The translations under genes were made by a program, and so were the position numbers. Positions 1 to 7,699 of a DNA stretch of 64,000 nucleotides are shown here, in pieces (position 1 is the first letter of the stretch; every line of letters starts with the position of its first letter). The notes under the pieces are model-generated. The model had not been told where the DNA came from. It was given only the letters and a program-made list of their open reading frames with translations, and searched no databases. This DNA comes from Ruminococcaceae bacterium UBA5406 (GTDB taxonomy: Bacteria > Bacillota > Clostridia > Oscillospirales > Acutalibacteraceae), in NCBI GenBank assembly GCA_002407675.1, contig DHNW01000032.1:62001-126000 (forward strand), read 5' to 3'.

Positions 1-257
1 CACGGAGCAGCTACATTCGCATGCAGTTTATCGTTGAAGCGGTCATTATCTGTCTTATCGGCGGAATCATCGGGATTATCGTCGGCATTCTATTAGCCTG
101 GGGCGGCGTGTCGCTGCTGCACCTGAAAATGGTTATTTCGATCCCGACAATTCTTATCAGTGTGGGATTCTCCATGCTGATCGGCATATTCTTCGGGTAT
201 TACCCGGCAAAGAAAGCCAGCCGCCTCGATCCCATTGACGCACTGCGTTACGAATAA
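1..257 (+). CDS. ABC transporter permease, MacB/FtsX type, C-terminal end (partial)
   Basis: The gene enters from the left edge; the open frame runs from base 3 without a start, so only about the last 84 residues are present. They hold two hydrophobic helices (one rich in Gly/Ile, then one ending in GIFFGYYPA) and close with the signature KKASRLDPIDALRYE. That tail is typical of the last transmembrane segment and cytoplasmic end of MacB/FtsX-family permeases, which pair with an ATPase to move peptides or lipoproteins or to work mechanically across the membrane. The ATPase and the extracellular domain would lie to the left. The family is clear; the substrate cannot be read. Confidence 0.85.
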   Translation, partial: RSSYIRMQFIVEAVIICLIGGIIGIIVGILLAWGGVSLLHLKMVISIPTILISVGFSMLIGIFFGYYPAKKASRLDPIDALRYE

Positions 258-283
258 AAGCGCGGTGCGTCCCCCGAGCGCTT
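258..283 (-). terminator. Possible terminator of spoIIE
   Basis: AAGCGC and GCGCTT pair around a 14-base GC-rich loop. On the reverse strand the hairpin is followed by TTTTATT. It overlaps the spoIIE stop codon. The stem is short and the T-run is broken, so this is a weak call. Confidence 0.35.
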
Positions 284-2627
284 ACTCCCGGGCACACATC
301 AAAATTGCCAAAACAGTAACATCGTCATCATGCCCGTCGCTGCGACGGGCAATTGCCTGCGAAACAATAGTTTCAGCTAACTCCTGAGGCAGGTCGCCGT
401 CCCATTTTTCAATCTCGCTGCAAACCCAGTCCGTACCTGAGCTGAGCGCACCGTCCGACAGAAGGACCAGCAGATCCCCTTCCGAAAGGCTGTCGGAAGT
501 TTTGGAGAATCGGGTATCATTTAGGATACCGATCGGCAGGCCGGGCATGTCCACAGGTACGGCATGGCCTTTTTTCCTCAGAATGGTCATGGGCGCTCCG
601 GCTTTCATGAACTCTGCGTTTCCGCTGTAAAGATCCACCGCCGCTATATCCATTGTGGCAAGCGATTCATCCCCCGACTTAACCAGCAGGGCAGAATTGA
701 CGATTTTCAGCGCCGCATCAAAACCGATTCCGGCTTTGATCAGCCGCTCCATGATTCCGCAGGCCATTGCGCCATCCACCGCCGCACGCCCGCCGGTTCC
801 CATCCCGTCGCTGATCATAGCAATCTGGCGTCCGTTTCCGTCCGGAAAACAGAGCCAGCTGTCACCGCAGAGCTTCCCGTTGCCGCAAATGTGCTGGGCA
901 CAACCGGTTTTTGCGCGGTAAATGGGAAGTTCATTCATTCGGATCCGGCACTTTCCTCCCGCCGAACTGATGCATGGCTGTTCAAAATCCCGCCCGCAGA
1001 CGCGGGAAATTTCCCGCTCCAGTTCTGCCCGGTTCAGACGCATACAGTCCGCCGGAAGCGTGACGGCCTCCACAGACATCCGCCCGAACCGGTCGGTGCG
1101 GCAGCTTACGTCAATCGGCTGAATTCCTGCCAGCCGCAGCACTTCCTGTACTTTCTGCGCCGAAGCATAATCAAACTGGTCGTAAAGTTCCAGCTCCGCC
1201 GCCATGTCCTCCAGCATGCTCCCCGTTGTTGTGAACTGATCCGCAACCACGTCCCGAACCTGCTGGGCGCGCCGTTCCGCTGCATCGCGCACAGAAAATT
1301 CGTCGTAATTCCGGTTTACAGCATCCACAATCATGTTCAGCCGGCTGCAGTGCGAAGTAAACTGTGTGCTGAAGTCCGTCCGAGCCACGCGGCCTTTTGA
1401 GCGCAGTTTCTCCGTAAGATCATTGAAGGTATTCATGCTGTCGTTATAATTCCGATCCCAGCAGTACCCTTTCAGGCCGCATGTTCTGCACACTGCGTCG
1501 ATCGCCCGGTTGTAAACTCCATTGATGTCCGGCGCACAGGTCTGCGAAAGCTTTTGGGACACTTCTTCCACCGCCTCCGACACGCTGTTCAGCGCCCGGG
1601 CCGCATAATCAAGTTTCATGATTACGGAACGCTTAAGCCCTTCTGCCCGCTCGGAATCATCGTTGCGCGAAAACAGCCCGACCAGCGCACTTCCCGCTTT
1701 GGCCGGAATCAGCAGGTAAATGACGGTTCCCGCTGTCACTTCGTAAAGACCGTTGATAACCTCCTGCTGATCTCCAACCTGCAGCGAGGCAATTCCGTTA
1801 GCCACAGCAAACGCGGCCGCCGAAGCAAGGCGCCCTACCGGTGAAAATAAACCCGCCGCAAGGCCGCCCAGTGCGTAGGCGCCCGAGAGGTAGTTCAGAC
1901 CCGAAGTGGAAAGACTGAATACCAGACCGGCGGCAATGCCCGCCACGCTGCCGCCCCCCACACCGCCGTAGCGCGCCGCAAACAGGATCATGAGAATGGC
2001 CAGCACACGGCCTGCCGATATTCCGGCAACCGAAAGCTCTGAAAACGCCAAAAGCAGAATTCCGGCGGAAAAAGCGCCGCAGGCAACTTCCTGCGCGCTC
2101 CATTCTCCTGCGCTTTTGCCGGCGCGCAGCGCCGATACTGTGCGGCGAAAGAAATATGCTGTACAGCCGGCTAAAAGCGATTCGGCAAGGAACATGGCGG
2201 TTGAATAAGTTCCGGAACCATTGACCAGAACAATGGACATGGAAGTCACCAGCAGCGGCAGGAACGCCGTAACCGGTGCAAAAAGCGGATGCATCCGCAG
2301 CCGGGCAAGACCATTCAGCGTCCACCGGATGGCCGCCGCCGCCAACAAAGCCGCAATGTAATGAACCGGCACGGTTGCCGCCGAAGGCAGCAGATATCCA
2401 ACCGTCCCTCCTAAAACGACGCTCCACAGAACAGAATACGGGGCCGCAGCTGCCGCCGCTACAGCAAACGGCGCATACTGCCCGAAAACGATCCCTCTGG
2501 CGCAGAGCAAACCTATGGCAAAAAAAGCCGCCTGACGCGCCACCGCTTTTGCCGGAACTGCAGCTGCCTGAGAAAAGTGAACCCGCTGTACTTTTTCTTT
2601 TTCCATTTTTTTAATCACCGCCACCAT
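282..2627 (-). CDS. spoIIE: Stage II sporulation protein E, PP2C-type serine phosphatase
   Basis: SpoIIE dephosphorylates the anti-anti-sigma factor SpoIIAA so that sigma F becomes active in the forespore; it also binds FtsZ at the polar septum. The 781 residues (Bacillus subtilis 827) show a long N-terminal membrane region of several helices (about 30-330), a Cys-containing middle region with CRTCGLKGYCW, and a C-terminal PP2C domain from about residue 560 with SDGMGTGGRA, GLPIGIL, LLVLLSDGA and GHDDDVTVLAI. The Asp residues of these motifs hold the metals. The start is uncertain: ATG 2627 lies 23 bases after AAAGG, with a palindrome in between. ATG 2606 is in frame and follows GGTGAT. The gene stands alone on the reverse strand. 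Confidence 0.95.
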   Translation of the reverse strand: MVAVIKKMEKEKVQRVHFSQAAAVPAKAVARQAAFFAIGLLCARGIVFGQYAPFAVAAAAAAPYSVLWSVVLGGTVGYLLPSAATVPVHYIAALLAAAAIRWTLNGLARLRMHPLFAPVTAFLPLLVTSMSIVLVNGSGTYSTAMFLAESLLAGCTAYFFRRTVSALRAGKSAGEWSAQEVACGAFSAGILLLAFSELSVAGISAGRVLAILMILFAARYGGVGGGSVAGIAAGLVFSLSTSGLNYLSGAYALGGLAAGLFSPVGRLASAAAFAVANGIASLQVGDQQEVINGLYEVTAGTVIYLLIPAKAGSALVGLFSRNDDSERAEGLKRSVIMKLDYAARALNSVSEAVEEVSQKLSQTCAPDINGVYNRAIDAVCRTCGLKGYCWDRNYNDSMNTFNDLTEKLRSKGRVARTDFSTQFTSHCSRLNMIVDAVNRNYDEFSVRDAAERRAQQVRDVVADQFTTTGSMLEDMAAELELYDQFDYASAQKVQEVLRLAGIQPIDVSCRTDRFGRMSVEAVTLPADCMRLNRAELEREISRVCGRDFEQPCISSAGGKCRIRMNELPIYRAKTGCAQHICGNGKLCGDSWLCFPDGNGRQIAMISDGMGTGGRAAVDGAMACGIMERLIKAGIGFDAALKIVNSALLVKSGDESLATMDIAAVDLYSGNAEFMKAGAPMTILRKKGHAVPVDMPGLPIGILNDTRFSKTSDSLSEGDLLVLLSDGALSSGTDWVCSEIEKWDGDLPQELAETIVSQAIARRSDGHDDDVTVLAILMCARE

Positions 2628-2629
2628 AT

Positions 2630-2645
2630 TTTGGACTTGTCCAAA
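2630..2645 (-). promoter_or_regulatory. Palindrome between ribosome site and spoIIE start
   Basis: TTTGGAC-TT-GTCCAAA is a perfect inverted repeat with 7-base arms. In the spoIIE mRNA it sits between AAAGG (2655-2651) and ATG 2627. If it folds, the effective distance from ribosome site to start shrinks from 23 to about 7 bases. It could equally be a protein-binding site. Confidence 0.4.
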
Positions 2646-2658
2646 TATTTCCTTTCTT

Positions 2659-2691
2659 ATTATACTTCGAGTATTTAGGCTTTGTTGTCAT
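2659..2691 (-). promoter_or_regulatory. spoIIE promoter with 21-base spacer
   Basis: On the reverse strand ATGACA (2691-2686) and a perfect TATAAT (2664-2659) are 21 bases apart. The Bacillus subtilis spoIIE promoter is known for the same over-long spacing, which makes sigma A depend on Spo0A~P. A TTGTCAtAA sequence at 2685-2693, overlapping the -35, resembles part of a Spo0A box (TTGTCGAA). A start about 7 bases after the -10 would fall at or inside the AAAGG ribosome site, which conflicts with use of ATG 2627. Confidence 0.5.
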
Positions 2692-2777
2692 AACTTGTTG
2701 TATTTTTTATGCATTTTCGATCGGGTTTGCAGTAATCCGATCGAATTTTTGTTTTTCTCGCACCGAGCAGGATTCTG

Positions 2778-2786
2778 TGCTATAAT
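2778..2786 (+). promoter_or_regulatory. Extended -10 promoter of the aminotransferase
   Basis: TGCTATAAT is a perfect -10 with the TG extension. No good -35 lies 16-18 bases upstream, as is usual for extended -10 promoters. It is about 100 bases before the gene start. Confidence 0.45.
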
Positions 2787-2887
2787 AAAAAATTAAGAGA
2801 AGCGGGAAAAGCAGGATAACCCCGCCTGCCGGCGTCCCGGGATCATCCCGGTTCGGCCATTAAGCCGTTAAAGAAAGGGTGGTTAAA

Positions 2888-4078
2888 ATGAATTATCCAT
2901 TTTCCGACCGTGTGCTGGCACTGAAGCCTTCGGCAATCCGGGAGATCTTCAAATACGCATCCGATCCGTCCGTCATTTCGCTTTCCGCAGGAAATCCCGC
3001 GCCCGAAGCCTTTCCCGTGAGGGAAATTGCTGAAATTTCGGCGAAAATTTTAAAAGAACATCCCATTGAGGCTCTCCAGTACAGTGTGACGGAAGGGTAT
3101 ACCCCGCTGCGCAGCCACCTGACGAACTATATGAAACAGCGGCACGGAATCGGCCGCAGTTTCGACAATATTCTCATCACAAGCGGTGCTCAGCAGGTGA
3201 TGGATCTTGCCTCAAAATCGCTCCTTAACGAAGGGGACACCGTGCTGTGCGAATCGCCGAGCTTTATCGGATCTCTAAACACGTTCCGTTCCTACCGGGC
3301 TCACCTGCGCGGCGTGCCGATGGAACCGGACGGCATGAGCATGGAAGGGCTGGAACAGGCTTTAAAAGAGGAAAAAAGGGTCAAGTTTATCTATACAATC
3401 CCGAATTTTCAGAACCCGACCGGTATCACCATGAGCGAAGCCAAACGCCGCAGGATGTACGAACTGGCTAAAAAATACGGCGTTTTGATTCTGGAAGACA
3501 ACCCGTACGGGGATATCCGCTTTGCCGGAAAGCATGTGGAAGCAATCAAGTCACTGGACGAAGACGGTATTGTCATCTACGCGGGAACTTTCTCCAAAGT
3601 TATTTCCCCCGGAATGCGTGTCGGCTACGCCATAGCTCCTCAGGAAATTATCCAGAAGATGGTGGTCTGCAAACAGGGCGAAGACGTCCACACCAATATC
3701 TGGAGCCAGATGGTCTGCTATGAATTCATGGCCCACTGCGATTTTGACACGCACTTGAAACACCTGCGCGGTATTTACCGGAAAAAATCGAAGATTGCCA
3801 CCGACGCAATGGATCGCTGCCTGATGCCGAAAGTCACTTACCATCCCATTGAGGGCGGCCTGTTCTTCTGGTGCACCCTTCCGAGCAGCGTCAGCATGAC
3901 GGACTTTTGCAAACAGGCGGTTCAGCGTAAGGTCTGCGTGGTACCGGGCAGCGCGTTCCTGACCGACGAAAATCTCCCCTGTTCCTCGTTCCGAATTAAC
4001 TACACCACGCCGACCGACGAAAAGCTCGTTCGCGGAATTGAGATCCTCGGTTCACTGGCAGCCGACGTCATCCGCTGA
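2888..4078 (+). CDS. PLP-dependent aminotransferase, fold type I (AAT-I/MocR-like family)
   Basis: About 396 residues, normal for class I/II aminotransferases related to 2-aminoadipate/aromatic aminotransferases (LysN/ARO8-like). Visible motifs are SAGNPAPEAFP near the N-terminus, ITSGAQQVMDL, PNFQNPTG, LEDNPYGD and, for the PLP-binding lysine, GTFSKVISPGMRVGY; the end has SSFRINYT, which supplies the substrate-carboxylate Arg. It should move amino groups between an amino acid and 2-oxoglutarate in the cytosol. There is no N-terminal GntR domain, so it is an enzyme and not a MocR regulator. ATG 2888 is chosen because AAAGGGTGG ends 5 bases before it; GTG 2879 is in frame but overlaps that ribosome site. 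The exact substrate is not determinable. Confidence 0.9.
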   Translation: MNYPFSDRVLALKPSAIREIFKYASDPSVISLSAGNPAPEAFPVREIAEISAKILKEHPIEALQYSVTEGYTPLRSHLTNYMKQRHGIGRSFDNILITSGAQQVMDLASKSLLNEGDTVLCESPSFIGSLNTFRSYRAHLRGVPMEPDGMSMEGLEQALKEEKRVKFIYTIPNFQNPTGITMSEAKRRRMYELAKKYGVLILEDNPYGDIRFAGKHVEAIKSLDEDGIVIYAGTFSKVISPGMRVGYAIAPQEIIQKMVVCKQGEDVHTNIWSQMVCYEFMAHCDFDTHLKHLRGIYRKKSKIATDAMDRCLMPKVTYHPIEGGLFFWCTLPSSVSMTDFCKQAVQRKVCVVPGSAFLTDENLPCSSFRINYTTPTDEKLVRGIEILGSLAADVIR

Positions 4079-4180
4079 ATTTCGGCCCGCCGTTTCCGCC
4101 CCGCTGTGAAAGATCGGCACAAATCGACTTTTTTCCCCATAATTCTGCTATCATAGAATTTATTATGGTGGTGGATATTG

Positions 4181-5086
4181 ATGAGAAAAAGGAAGAAAAT
4201 CCAATTTTTGTTTTTTCTCCTTCTAACCCTTTTATTTTTGTGCCTGATCCCCGCCGTATCGTACGGCAACGGACGGACAGAAGCCGGCACCGGCAACACA
4301 GCCCGCCAGACAAAGTTCATGTCGTTCCCAAAAGGAACCACGGTCAAATCTCTGCGCTTGCAGCTGGTACCGCAGGGCTGCGGCTATACCCTGCTGATCC
4401 GGGAACCGGACGGAACTGAACGGACCAAAGGTGAAATTGAGAGCGGGGACGTCCTTACCGTTCTGGATCGGAGCGGCTGCCCCGTTTCCCGCTTTACTGT
4501 CAAGATTGAGGGTGAATCTTCTCCGGATTCCAGTGATTCCTCCCCTTCGGAACCGTCTTCGGCCTTCGAATCGGTGCCCGCAAGTTCCATTTTCCCTTCC
4601 AAACCGTCCAATTCTTCCTCGAGCCCGAAATCGGGACCCACAGGTTCCGGCGCCTCATCTTCAAAATCAGCCGGAACATCCAAAGCTCCGATTGAAGCAG
4701 ACACTTATTCGATTTTTTCCGAACCGGTTACAATGGATTCGATATACCGGCAGCTGGAATCTGAATACGGGGAAAACGGTTTTCTCCTGAAAGTCAAAAC
4801 CGCATCCGGAGCTATTCGGAACAGCGGCAGCATCTGTACGGGAGACGTCTTAAACGTCTATGACCGATCCGGCACGCTTCTGTGCAAAACTACCGCGGTG
4901 GTTCTCGGCGACCTGACCCGCTGTGGAAGATGCACCGAACGCGGACGCGATCTGCTGTACGGATATCTGATCCATAAAAACAGCCTGAAAGCGGATGCGC
5001 TGACCGCCGCAGACCTGAACCAGGACGGTTCGGTGGATACGGCGGATCTGCTGCAATTAAAAAAAGAACTTGCAGGCAGCAGCTGA
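4181..5086 (+). CDS. Secreted protein with Ser/Pro linker and dockerin-like C-terminus
   Basis: About 301 residues. A strong signal sequence (KRKK, then a long Leu/Phe-rich helix ending near residue 30) is followed by two similar small segments. One is at about 45-105 (GDVLTVLDRSG) and the other at about 185-240 (GDVLNVYDRSG). A Ser/Pro/Lys-rich linker at about 110-175 separates them. The last 60 residues resemble a dockerin: the second Ca2+ loop is intact (ADLNQDGSVDTADLLQLKKEL), the first is degenerate (GDLTRCGRCTERGRDLL). The repeated GD.L.V.DRSG unit suggests a duplicated surface domain. TTG 4178 also reads in frame, but ATG 4181 follows GGTGGTGG at a good distance. A weak promoter (TCGACT at 4124, TGCTATCAT ending 4154) precedes it. 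The function is unknown; it is probably an extracellular or wall protein. Confidence 0.7.
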   Translation: MRKRKKIQFLFFLLLTLLFLCLIPAVSYGNGRTEAGTGNTARQTKFMSFPKGTTVKSLRLQLVPQGCGYTLLIREPDGTERTKGEIESGDVLTVLDRSGCPVSRFTVKIEGESSPDSSDSSPSEPSSAFESVPASSIFPSKPSNSSSSPKSGPTGSGASSSKSAGTSKAPIEADTYSIFSEPVTMDSIYRQLESEYGENGFLLKVKTASGAIRNSGSICTGDVLNVYDRSGTLLCKTTAVVLGDLTRCGRCTERGRDLLYGYLIHKNSLKADALTAADLNQDGSVDTADLLQLKKELAGSS

Positions 5087-5124
5087 CCGGGCTTGAAAAC
5101 AACTTTATAAGGAGATTACCTGAA

Positions 5125-5793
5125 ATGTTTGAACCTGCATTGATAAAAAATCTGTTTGACCTGTCTCATACATCTGCCCGCTCACTGCTGGAAAAATTCC
5201 AGTACCCGTGGGAGGCTCTTTCTGAAATCGGGGATTTCATTCTCCGCCTGGGCGCCTCGCTTCCGCCGGAGGAATATGAACTCCGCGGAGAGAACGTGTG
5301 GGTGGCCAAATCCGCTAAGGTTTTCGGTTCGGCTTACCTGCACGGCCCCTGTATCATCGGTCCGGAAACGGAAGTCCGCCAGTGCGCATTCGTGCGCGGC
5401 AAAGCGCTCGTAGGCGCCGGATGTGTGGTGGGAAATTCAACGGAACTGAAAAACGTCATCCTGTTCGACAATGTGCAGATACCTCATTATAACTATGTGG
5501 GTGATTCCATTCTGGGGTATAAATCCCATATGGGAGCGGGCTCCATCACTTCCAATGTAAAATCGGACAAAACGCTTGTCACTGTCAATACCGGCGAAGG
5601 CCGTATCCCGACGGGCCTGAAAAAGATGGGCGCCGTGCTGGGCGATCATGTGGAAGTCGGCTGCAATTCCGTCCTGAATCCCGGAACGGTTGTTGGCCGG
5701 AATACGAATATTTATCCGCTTTCTATGGTCCGTGGATTTGTCGCCGCAGACAGCATCTACAAAAAGCAGGGCGAGCTGGTCCAAAAACGCTGA
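5125..5793 (+). CDS. Left-handed beta-helix (hexapeptide) protein, GlmU C-terminal-like
   Basis: 222 residues. From about residue 55 onward the chain is made of imperfect hexapeptide repeats (for example AKVFGS, CIIGPE, ALVGAG, SILGYK, HVEVGC, GTVVGR) that wind into the LbH prism of acyl- and nucleotidyl-transferases. SHMGAGSITSNVKSDK resembles the acetyltransferase segment of GlmU. There is no N-terminal pyrophosphorylase domain with a G-x-GTRM loop, although close relatives are often named UDP-N-acetylglucosamine pyrophosphorylase. It may acetylate or bind a sugar nucleotide. AAGGAG lies about 10 bases before ATG. It follows the dockerin-like gene by 38 bases and could be co-transcribed with it. 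Confidence 0.75.
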   Translation: MFEPALIKNLFDLSHTSARSLLEKFQYPWEALSEIGDFILRLGASLPPEEYELRGENVWVAKSAKVFGSAYLHGPCIIGPETEVRQCAFVRGKALVGAGCVVGNSTELKNVILFDNVQIPHYNYVGDSILGYKSHMGAGSITSNVKSDKTLVTVNTGEGRIPTGLKKMGAVLGDHVEVGCNSVLNPGTVVGRNTNIYPLSMVRGFVAADSIYKKQGELVQKR

Positions 5794-5972
5794 ACCCTGG
5801 ATTTTCCTGTCCCGATCCGCAAAAGATTTTCATGGCGGATTTTGGAATTCTACGGCAGGATAAGGGTATACTTAAAAATGGAGTGCCCAGCGGAGCGATT
5901 CGTTTCCCGGCACGGCGGGCGGCACGGCTGATTTGGCCGGGCTGTCTGCTTTTTTGTTCCCCATGCGAAAGG

Positions 5973-6001
5973 TTTACTTTCACTTCTGTCCCCGGTATAA
6001 T
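5973..6001 (+). promoter_or_regulatory. Sigma A promoter of the FHA-FtsW/PBP operon
   Basis: TTTACT at 5973-5978 and TATAAT at 5996-6001 are 17 bases apart, about 28 bases before the TTG start. The 235-base gap before the gene shows no other clear signal. Confidence 0.75.
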
Positions 6002-6028
6002 GGAGTCAACCGGAAAGGAGGATCCTTT

Positions 6029-7699
6029 TTGAAAATATCATCGGAATGGATTTCCGTTTTTCTTTTTGCTCTGCGTGTCGCCGTGCCGCTTCTTTTCATT
6101 TCGACGGCATGGCGGTGTTTTTCTTCCATGCGCCTTGGAAAACGGCGCGAAGATCCCGTAATTGTGCTGGAAAATACCGTAACCCATAAAATCATTCCCG
6201 TGCTTTATTGGGAAAATTCTCTCGGCCGCAGCTGGAGCTGCGATATTGTGCTGCATGACCAAACTGCAAGCCGCGCGCACGCGGTGCTGATGCGCCGCGA
6301 AAGCGGCTGGCTGATTTCAGACACCAATTCCAAAGCCGGCACTTTTGTAAACGGGCGGAAAGTCAAAGACAAGACCCCCGTGCTGCCCGGCGACGTAATC
6401 TCTATGGGCGCAACGTCGCTGAGGCTGAAGCGCACCGCCGACGTAAAGGGCATGAAACCGTCTAAGCCGCGCTGGAGGCATGCAGCGGCGCCTTCGCGCC
6501 TGCTGGCCTCGGCCACACTGCTGCAGGCCCTTCTGTGCGCGCAGGTCTGCCTGGCCGGCAGCAGGCCGGATCCGGAACCGCTGATCCCATTCGGCCTTTT
6601 GCTGGCTATGGAATGGATCCTGTATGGGTACTCCATCCATCTTCTGGGCCATGTGAGCTTTGAACTCGAAACACTTGCTTTCCTGCTGACCGGCGTAGGG
6701 GTCATGCTTCTCTGCGGAACAAACCGGAAGGCCGCCTATACTCAGCTGGCCGCTGTTGCCGCAGGTATTATTGTATTCCGGTTCCTTATCTGGTTTATGG
6801 GCGATCTTGACCGCGTAATGCGCTGGCGCGTGGCAATCGGTGCTCTGGCTATTCTGCTGTTTGCGGTAAACCTAGCGTTTGCGCACACCCGCAACGGGTC
6901 CAAAAACTGGATCTACGTGGGGCCGGTCAGCATACAGCCCTCCGAATTTATTAAAATTGCTTTTGTTCTTGTGGGCGCTTCAACATTGGACAGGCTCCAA
7001 ACATATAAAAACCTAACAGGATTCATTGCTTTTTCCGCCGTTTGCATGGGAGCGCTGTTCCTTATGAAGGATTTCGGCACGGCCTGCATCTTTTTTGCAA
7101 CATTCCTGATTATCGCTTTTATGCGGTCCGGAAGCCTGCGCACAATTCTGCTGGCCTGCGCTGTCGCTGTTTTCGGTGCATTCTTCATTTTAAAATTCAA
7201 GCCTTATGTGGCGGAGCGATTTACCTCCTGGGGCCACGTATGGGAGCATGTAAATGATTCCGGGGGATACCAGCAGGTGCGCGTCCTCAGCTACGCCGCA
7301 TCCGGCGGCCTGTTTGGGGTTGGTCTGGGGAAAGGATGCCTCAAAAAAGTATTTGCAGCCACCAGCGACCTTGTTTTCGGTATGCTTTGTGAAGAACTCG
7401 GTCTCCTTCTGGCGGTTGCCGCGGTGATCGTGATTGCGGCCCTTGCTCTGTATGCGCGCTCGCTGGCAACACGGAGCCGTTCTACGCTCTACTCCATCTC
7501 CGCCTGCGCCGCCGGCGGGCTTCTGCTGTTCCAGGCATGTCTGAATATTTTCGGCGCAACCGACGTGCTTCCTATGACGGGCGTCACCCTTCCTTTTATC
7601 AGCCTGGGCGGATCCAGCATGGTGTCCGTCTGGGGAATGCTCGCATTCATCAAGGCAAGCGACGAGCGCACCTACGCGGCGAGGAGGCATAGGAAGTGA
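6029..7699 (+). CDS. FtsW/RodA/SpoVE-family glycan polymerase with N-terminal FHA domain
   Basis: About 556 residues. A first membrane helix (about 8-30) anchors an FHA domain at about 55-135 with LGRSWSCDIVL, SRAHAVL and DTNSKAGTFVNG. This fold reads phosphothreonine and is often tied to PASTA Ser/Thr kinases. The rest is a ten-helix SEDS domain with GSKNWI, QPSEFIKIAF, DFGTA, GVGLGKG and LPFISLGGSS. SEDS proteins polymerise lipid II together with a class B PBP, and such a PBP is the next gene, overlapping by 4 bases. The start is TTG 6029, 7 bases after a perfect AAAGGAGG; the frame stays open to 5933 but has no ribosome site there. Septal, elongation or spore role is undetermined. Confidence 0.92.
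   Translation: MKISSEWISVFLFALRVAVPLLFISTAWRCFSSMRLGKRREDPVIVLENTVTHKIIPVLYWENSLGRSWSCDIVLHDQTASRAHAVLMRRESGWLISDTNSKAGTFVNGRKVKDKTPVLPGDVISMGATSLRLKRTADVKGMKPSKPRWRHAAAPSRLLASATLLQALLCAQVCLAGSRPDPEPLIPFGLLLAMEWILYGYSIHLLGHVSFELETLAFLLTGVGVMLLCGTNRKAAYTQLAAVAAGIIVFRFLIWFMGDLDRVMRWRVAIGALAILLFAVNLAFAHTRNGSKNWIYVGPVSIQPSEFIKIAFVLVGASTLDRLQTYKNLTGFIAFSAVCMGALFLMKDFGTACIFFATFLIIAFMRSGSLRTILLACAVAVFGAFFILKFKPYVAERFTSWGHVWEHVNDSGGYQQVRVLSYAASGGLFGVGLGKGCLKKVFAATSDLVFGMLCEELGLLLAVAAVIVIAALALYARSLATRSRSTLYSISACAAGGLLLFQACLNIFGATDVLPMTGVTLPFISLGGSSMVSVWGMLAFIKASDERTYAARRHRK

Noticed and set aside
4511..4690. Ser/Pro-rich repeats seen as a possible DNA repeat array
   Set aside because: They are an imperfect protein linker, with no regular DNA repeat unit or spacer, so not CRISPR-like.
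5933..6028. N-terminal extension of the FHA-FtsW gene
   Set aside because: It would lie over the promoter -10 and over the perfect AAAGGAGG; TTG 6029 is better supported.
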